Assembly: GCA_022865685.1 (NCBI GenBank)
Contig: JALHUB010000161.1
Span: 1-9,356 of the forward strand
DNA: 9,356 bases
From: Dehalococcoidia bacterium
Lineage (GTDB): Bacteria > Chloroflexota > Dehalococcoidia > DSTF01 > JALHUB01
Reading direction: 5' to 3'
Shown piece by piece: positions 5,281-9,356 of this stretch (the stretch's first letter is position 1; each line of letters starts with the position of its first letter). The notes under the pieces are model-generated. The model had not been told where the DNA came from. It saw only the letters and a program-made list of their open reading frames with translations, and searched no databases. Position numbers and translations under genes: made by a program.

Positions 5281-7165
5281 CCAGCAGCGACGCGGCTATC
5301 CCCGCGCCGAGCTCCGCGAAGGCGGCACGCACGCGCCGGACGATGCCGTCGCGATCGAGGTCGAACATCGAGCGGAAGAGCTCCTGCGGTCCGTGCTCGA
5401 TGAAGAGGTCCGGCAGGCCGATTCGCTCCACACGGACGCCCGCGAGCCCTGCCGATTCCATCGCCTCCAGCACGGCGCTGCCATAGCCGCCGGCCAGAAC
5501 GTTCTCTTCGACGGTGACGAGCCGTCCGCTCTTCGATGCGAGAGGCAGCAGCATCTCGCTGTCCAGCGGCTTGACGAATCGCGCGTTCACGACCGCGCAC
5601 TCGATGCCGGAGGCTGCCAGCTCTTCCGCGGCCGCCAGCGCGGCCCAGACGGCTGGCCCGACAGCGGCTATCGTCACGTCGTCGCCGCTGCGCAAGAGCT
5701 CGCTCGTGCCCACGGGCAGCTCGTGCGGCTCGCCGGTGAGCGGAACGCCGATGCCGCGGCCGCGCGGGTAGCGGACCGCCATCGGCCCGCCGAGCCGTGT
5801 TGCCGTGAACCACATGTGGCGCAACTCGTCTTCGTCCTTCGGCGCGGCGACGGTGAGGTTGGGCAGGCAGCGCAGGTAGGACAGGTCGAAGGCGCCTTGG
5901 TGCGTGCGGCCGTCTTCTCCGACGATCCCCGCCCGGTCGATGGCGAAGACGACGGGCAGATTTTGCAGACACACGTCGTGGACGATCTGGTCGAAGGCCC
6001 GCTGGAGGAACGTCGAGTAGATAGCGACGATAGGCACGAAGTCGTGCGACGCCATGCCCGCCGCCAGCGTTACTCCGTGCTCCTCGCAGATGCCTACGTC
6101 GAATACGCGCTCGGGGAAGGCCTGCGCCGCGGGGTCGAGGCCCGTCGCCTCGCACATGGCGGCGGTGATGGCGACGAGGCGCTCGTCTTTCTTCATGAGG
6201 CGCAACACCGTCTGTCCGAAGACCTCGCTATACGAGGGAGGAGCGCCGTTCGACGAATGCGCGTTGGGCGCCAGCCCATGGAATCGCGCCGAGTCCTTTT
6301 CCGCGGGCGGGTAGCCTTTACCCTTTTCGGTGAGCACGTGGACAATCGTCGTCTTCGTCTTAGCATCGCGCGCTCGTCGCAGGGCGGCTTCCACGTCGCC
6401 CACTTTGTGGCCGTTAATCGGCCCGACGTAGCTGAAGCCCAGCTTCTCCCAGAAGGCGCTCGGGATGAGGGCGCCCTTGATCCGCGCCTTTAGCCAGGTG
6501 ATGAGACGGAGGACGCGTCCTCCCAACGGCAGGCGAGCGAGAGTCCGCTTGGTGTCCGCCTTCACGTGCTCGTAGCGAGGCGAGCGGGTTAACAGGTTCA
6601 GCATCTTCGATACGCCGCCGATGCTGGGGGAGATCGCCATGCCGTTGTCGTTGAGGACGACGATGATCTTCGTGTTCAAGTGGCTGGCGTGGTTCAGTGC
6701 CTCCAGCGCCATGCCGCCCGTCAGCGCGCCGTCGCCGATTATGGCGACGACGTGATGTTGCTCGCCGGCGAGGTCGCGGGCAAGCGCCATGCCGAGGGCC
6801 GCCGATATCGACGTGCTGGCGTGGCCGGTGCCGAAGGGGTCGTGCGGGCTCTCGCTTCGACAGGTGAACCCCGAGAGGCCGCCGTATTGTCGCAGAGTCG
6901 GAAAGCTATCGCGCCGGCCGGTCAGGAGCTTGTGGACATAGGCCTGATGGCTGACGTCCCAGATAAGCTTGTCGTTTGGGCTATCGAAGACACGGTGAAG
7001 GGCGATCGTCAGCTCGACGACGCCGAGGTTCGACGCCAAGTGGCCGCCGTTCTCCGAGACGGTGGAGACCAGCACGTCACGTATCTCGGCGGCGAGCTGT
7101 TCCAGCTCCGGCGGCGTCAGGCCTTCGAGCGCCGCGGGGGTATCGATGCGGTCAAGTAGCGCCAA
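5258..7165 (-). CDS. dxs: 1-deoxy-D-xylulose-5-phosphate synthase
   Basis: A 635-residue cytoplasmic thiamine diphosphate enzyme that condenses pyruvate with glyceraldehyde 3-phosphate, the first step of the MEP isoprenoid pathway. E. coli Dxs is 620 residues. The N-terminal GGHLASNLG block has H42 (E. coli His49) and SHQAYVHK has H73 (His80). The ThDP/Mg motif starts at G144-D145-G146 and ends with N172-D173-N174. In the pyrimidine domain, VGICEEHGVT places the catalytic Glu at E361 (E. coli Glu370). A transketolase C-terminal domain follows with NVLAGGYGSAV near the end. The start is TTG at 7165: an in-frame stop lies at 7190-7192 and no ATG or GTG comes between. Shine-Dalgarno-like AGGGA lies 3 bases and GGGA 9 bases upstream. 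The opening MALLDRIDTPAAL fits the family's usual N-terminus. It is convergent with the lipoprotein gene (19 bases between stops) and divergent from the thiolase gene. No other MEP gene is in the window. Confidence 0.96.
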   Translation of the reverse strand: MALLDRIDTPAALEGLTPPELEQLAAEIRDVLVSTVSENGGHLASNLGVVELTIALHRVFDSPNDKLIWDVSHQAYVHKLLTGRRDSFPTLRQYGGLSGFTCRSESPHDPFGTGHASTSISAALGMALARDLAGEQHHVVAIIGDGALTGGMALEALNHASHLNTKIIVVLNDNGMAISPSIGGVSKMLNLLTRSPRYEHVKADTKRTLARLPLGGRVLRLITWLKARIKGALIPSAFWEKLGFSYVGPINGHKVGDVEAALRRARDAKTKTTIVHVLTEKGKGYPPAEKDSARFHGLAPNAHSSNGAPPSYSEVFGQTVLRLMKKDERLVAITAAMCEATGLDPAAQAFPERVFDVGICEEHGVTLAAGMASHDFVPIVAIYSTFLQRAFDQIVHDVCLQNLPVVFAIDRAGIVGEDGRTHQGAFDLSYLRCLPNLTVAAPKDEDELRHMWFTATRLGGPMAVRYPRGRGIGVPLTGEPHELPVGTSELLRSGDDVTIAAVGPAVWAALAAAEELAASGIECAVVNARFVKPLDSEMLLPLASKSGRLVTVEENVLAGGYGSAVLEAMESAGLAGVRVERIGLPDLFIEHGPQELFRSMFDLDRDGIVRRVRAAFAELGAGIAASLLETPSGSS

Positions 7166-7206
7166 TAGTCCCTGTCCCGCTGGTGAGGGCTACCAGTAAC
7201 AATCAT

Positions 7207-7233
7207 CGTCTATCGCGGGCGGGCGGTTGTCAA
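7207..7233 (-). promoter_or_regulatory. dxs promoter candidate
   Basis: Read on the minus strand, a perfect TTGACA (7233-7228) is followed after 15 bases by TAGACG (7212-7207). Transcription would begin near 7200, about 35 nt before the TTG start of dxs. The -10 is only a 3/6 match and the spacer is short, but its layout resembles the thiolase promoter candidate on the other strand. Confidence 0.48.
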
Positions 7234-7302
7234 GGGGGCCGTCACTCAATTCTGCCCCATGTCGGCGCGGGGTGCAATCATCTCGATCGCCGTTGCCGAT
7301 TG

Positions 7303-7329
7303 CTGACAAGCAAGGGCCTGGGATAGACT
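7303..7329 (+). promoter_or_regulatory. Thiolase promoter candidate
   Basis: CTGACA (7303-7308), 5/6 of the -35 consensus, is followed after 15 bases by TAGACT (7324-7329), 4/6 of the -10 consensus. Transcription would begin near 7336, giving a leader of about 37 nt. It is divergent from the dxs promoter candidate. Confidence 0.45.
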
Positions 7330-7357
7330 CTAGACACACGACGTTTGGACGCTAGTT

Positions 7358-7363
7358 GAGGAG
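7358..7363 (+). promoter_or_regulatory. Ribosome binding site of the thiolase gene
   Basis: GAGGAG lies nine bases before the ATG at 7373, a strong and well-spaced Shine-Dalgarno that fixes this start. Confidence 0.75.
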
Positions 7364-7372
7364 TAAGGCCCC

Positions 7373-8551
7373 ATGGAGGAGATTGTTCTCGTCAGCGGCG
7401 CGCGCACCGCCGTCGGGCGCATGGGCGGCGCCTTCCAGAATACGCCCGCAGCCGACCTCGCGGCCGTCGTCTTCAAGGCGGCGATGGAGCGCGCCGGCGT
7501 GCGTCCCGATCAGATCGACCAGGTCATCCTGGGATGCGCCGGCCAGGTGATGGAGGACGCATACATCGCGCGACACGCGGCGGTGAAGGCGGGCGTGCCC
7601 ATCGAAGTGCCGGCCTACAACGTCTCGCGCCTCTGCGGCACGGGCCTGGAGGCGATTCACACGGCCGCCCGCTGGATCGAATGCGGCGACGCTGAGATCG
7701 TGCTCGCCGGCGGCACCGAGAACATGACCATGCTGCCGTTCTACGTGCGTCGAGGGCGCTACGGCTCTCGCCTCGGCGACGGCGTGCTGGAGGACGGCAT
7801 TCTATCGCTTCTCAGCGACCCGTTCAGTCGCGCTCACATGGGCATCACGGCGGAGAAGCTCGCCGACAAGTACGGCATCACGCGCCAGGACCAGGACGAC
7901 CTATCGCTTCGCAGCCACCAGAACGCCGTCGCGGCGATAGAGACCGGTCGGTTCAAGGAGCAGATCGTGCCCGTCGAAGTGAAGGTCGGGCGCGAGACAA
8001 AGGCGGTTGACACCGACGAAGGGCCGCGCGCGGACACGAACATGGAGGCGCTCGCCAAGCTGCGAGCCGCCTTCAAGGAGGGTGGCAACGTCACGGCGGG
8101 CAACTCCAGTAGCATCAACGACGGCGCGGCGGCGGTCGTTGTCATGAGCCGTCGCAAGGCGGAGCAGCTCGGCATTCGCCCGCGGCTGCGGATGGTCGCG
8201 CGGGCGGAAGCGGGCGTGGAGCCTTCGCTGATGGGCTACGGCCCCATCCCGGCGACCCGGAAGGCGCTGGAGCGCGCCGGTCTGACCGTCGACCAGATGG
8301 ACGTGAACGAGGTCAACGAGGCGTTTGCGGCCGTCGCCTGCACGTGTATCAAGGAGCTGGGGCTCGACGCCGCGAAGACGAACCCGAACGGCGGCGCCGT
8401 CGCCCTGGGGCATCCGGTGGGCGCGACGGGCGCGATCCTAGCCGTGAAGCTTATGTACGAGCTGGAGCGGATTCAGGGGCGATACGGCCTCGTCAGCCTG
8501 TGCATCGGCGGTGGTCAGGGTATCACCTGCATCTTCGAGCGCGTGGCATAG
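7373..8551 (+). CDS. Acetyl-CoA C-acetyltransferase (thiolase II type)
   Basis: A 392-residue cytoplasmic thiolase that condenses two acetyl-CoA to acetoacetyl-CoA or runs the reverse cleavage. All active-site landmarks are present: nucleophile C88 in SRLCGTGLEA, N315 in NEAFAAVA, H347 in ALGHPVGATGA and the acid/base C377 in LCIGGGQGIT. Each lies exactly one residue before the Zoogloea ramigera biosynthetic thiolase positions (Cys89, Asn316, His348, Cys378), and the length is the same class. The loop domain carries the usual HMGITAEKLADKYG. The N-terminus EIVLVSGARTAVGRMGG is typical. The start is set by a good Shine-Dalgarno. It has its own promoter candidate and no close operon partner, so its pathway (ketone body, polyhydroxybutyrate, fatty acid or degradation of other acyl groups) cannot be told from context. 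Substrate chain length is also not readable. Orthologue symbols such as atoB or phaA are not assigned for that reason. Confidence 0.93.
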   Translation: MEEIVLVSGARTAVGRMGGAFQNTPAADLAAVVFKAAMERAGVRPDQIDQVILGCAGQVMEDAYIARHAAVKAGVPIEVPAYNVSRLCGTGLEAIHTAARWIECGDAEIVLAGGTENMTMLPFYVRRGRYGSRLGDGVLEDGILSLLSDPFSRAHMGITAEKLADKYGITRQDQDDLSLRSHQNAVAAIETGRFKEQIVPVEVKVGRETKAVDTDEGPRADTNMEALAKLRAAFKEGGNVTAGNSSSINDGAAAVVVMSRRKAEQLGIRPRLRMVARAEAGVEPSLMGYGPIPATRKALERAGLTVDQMDVNEVNEAFAAVACTCIKELGLDAAKTNPNGGAVALGHPVGATGAILAVKLMYELERIQGRYGLVSLCIGGGQGITCIFERVA

Positions 8552-8590
8552 CGACGTTTTATCGGAGCGGCCCGCGAATCATCGCCGTTT

Positions 8591-8623
8591 CTCAGGGTAT
8601 GCCCCTATACCCTCCAGCCTGAG
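8591..8623 (+). other. Inverted repeats in the thiolase-pfkA gap
   Basis: AGGGTAT (8594-8600) pairs perfectly with ATACCCT (8607-8613) around a 6-base loop. An overlapping pairing, CTCAGG (8591-8596) with CCTGAG (8618-8623), shares bases 8594-8596 and so competes with the first. A 5-bp repeat, CTATC (8632-8636) and GATAG (8643-8647), lies just downstream. None has a T-run. They may be a thiolase terminator, a pfkA leader structure or chance. Confidence 0.3.
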
Positions 8624-8685
8624 CCGTCCGACTATCCCCGTAGATAGACGCTAATCAACCCGCAGATACACGCGAAGACCACCGG

Positions 8686-9356
8686 ATGCGGCATAACGGG
8701 CACAACGGCGTAAAGAAGATAGCGGTCCTTTCCAGCGGCGGCGATGCCCCCGGCACGAACGCCTGCATTCGCGCCATCGTGCGCGTGGCGGCCGAGCGCG
8801 GCATGCACGTGCTGGGAATCACCCATGGTTACACGGGACTCCTCAACGGTGAGATCGCCCCGCTCACGCGACGCGCCGTCGGCAACATCATTCAGCGCGG
8901 CGGCACCATCCTCGGCACCTCACGCTCCAAGGAGTTTGCGACACCGGAGGGCCGGGCGAAGGCGGCCTCGATACTCCTCGACAACAAGGTCGACGGCCTG
9001 ATCGTTCTCGGCGGTGACGGCTCCTTCAGGGGCGCCGCTGCCCTGTCGCGAGAGCACGGCATCCGCATCATCGCCGTGCCGACGACGATCGACAACGACA
9101 TGCCCGGCACCGAGTACACGCTGGGCTTCGACACAGCCGTCAACGTCGCGCTGGAGGCAATCGACCGCATCCGCGACACGGCGGAGGCGCACGAGCGGAT
9201 CTTCTTCGTCGAGGTCATGGGGAACGTATGCGGCGCGATCGCGCTGGAGGTAGGGGTAGCGGGCGGGGCCGACGACGTGCTCGTGCCGGAAGTCACCACC
9301 GACATCGATTTTCTCTGCGACCACCTTGACAAGGGCTTCCATCACGGCCGCAGGAG
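8686..9356 (+). CDS. pfkA: ATP-dependent 6-phosphofructokinase (3' partial)
   Basis: The first 223 residues of a PfkA-family enzyme of about 320, phosphorylating fructose 6-phosphate to the 1,6-bisphosphate; the right edge cuts it. The reading frame has no stop to the end. Motifs in order: SSGGDAPGTN (16-25), ILGTSRSKEF (about 75-84), GGDGSF with D111-G112, PTTIDND with catalytic D136 (E. coli Asp127), HERIFFVEVMG and the PEV block. Gly112 at the E. coli Gly104 position argues for ATP; pyrophosphate-dependent enzymes have Asp there. At the E. coli Gly124 position this protein has Thr133, not the Lys of PPi enzymes. The two Arg of the allosteric site near the N-terminus (CIRAIVR) are kept. The ATG at 8686 is the only ATG after the in-frame stop at 8641-8643; it has only a weak GAAGA upstream. 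The ATP call rests on two residues and the visible part only. Confidence 0.92.
   Translation, partial: MRHNGHNGVKKIAVLSSGGDAPGTNACIRAIVRVAAERGMHVLGITHGYTGLLNGEIAPLTRRAVGNIIQRGGTILGTSRSKEFATPEGRAKAASILLDNKVDGLIVLGGDGSFRGAAALSREHGIRIIAVPTTIDNDMPGTEYTLGFDTAVNVALEAIDRIRDTAEAHERIFFVEVMGNVCGAIALEVGVAGGADDVLVPEVTTDIDFLCDHLDKGFHHGRR

Noticed and set aside
4932..6155. Long open frame of 407 codons on the minus strand
   Set aside because: It overlaps the convergent lipoprotein gene and dxs, is dominated by Arg and Ala, and shows no family motif. This is expected opposite G+C-rich coding sequence.
5393..6493. Open frame of 366 codons on the plus strand, antisense to dxs
   Set aside because: dxs is certain from its motifs across the same bases. 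The antisense peptide is Arg/Ala/Val-rich without recognisable domains.
4423..8551. An acetone pathway made of the ADC-like protein and thiolase
   Set aside because: The ADC-like protein is predicted to be exported, the genes are separated by dxs on the other strand, and no CoA-transferase or thioesterase for acetoacetyl-CoA is present.

Overview
The window is a G+C-rich bacterial chromosome segment of ordinary housekeeping type with a small cell-envelope block. I see no rRNA, tRNA, CRISPR array, transposase, integrase, phage gene or plasmid function. A MetV-like reductase subunit, the MEP-pathway enzyme Dxs, GTG and TTG start codons and a polytopic glycosyltransferase next to a flippase-like protein would fit a Chloroflexota (for example Dehalococcoidia-like), actinobacterial or clostridial-type lineage. 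I lean towards Chloroflexota, but this is inference from gene content and no marker gene settles it.

Layout, left to right. (1) 1-527 (+): the 3' part of a MetV-like / methylenetetrahydrofolate reductase C-terminal-domain protein, cut by the left edge. (2) 528-869: non-coding, with a terminator-like inverted repeat and a weak promoter candidate. (3) 870-3191 (+): a large GT39-type membrane glycosyltransferase with an extra extracytoplasmic N-terminal module. (4) 3308-4321 (+): a flippase-like LPG_synthase_TM family membrane protein. (5) 4423-5238 (+): a lipoprotein carrying a complete acetoacetate-decarboxylase-like domain. (6) 5258-7165 (-): dxs, convergent with the lipoprotein gene. (7) 7166-7372: a divergent promoter region. 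(8) 7373-8551 (+): an acetyl-CoA C-acetyltransferase (thiolase). (9) 8686-9356 (+): pfkA, cut by the right edge.

How the genes may work together. The glycosyltransferase and the flippase-like protein are plausible partners in building or exporting lipid-linked glycans or glycolipids. Dxs feeds isoprenoid synthesis, including the polyprenyl carriers such a system would need, from pyruvate and glyceraldehyde 3-phosphate. PFK and thiolase belong to central carbon metabolism, and the MetV-like protein to one-carbon (Wood-Ljungdahl or methionine) metabolism. Most genes seem to have their own promoter, so the window reads as independent units rather than one operon.

The most unusual item is the lipoprotein. 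It keeps the Arg, Glu and Lys of acetoacetate decarboxylase at nearly the same spacing as the clostridial enzyme, but carries a signal peptide and lipobox that should place it outside the membrane, and it lacks the second Lys of the active-site pair.
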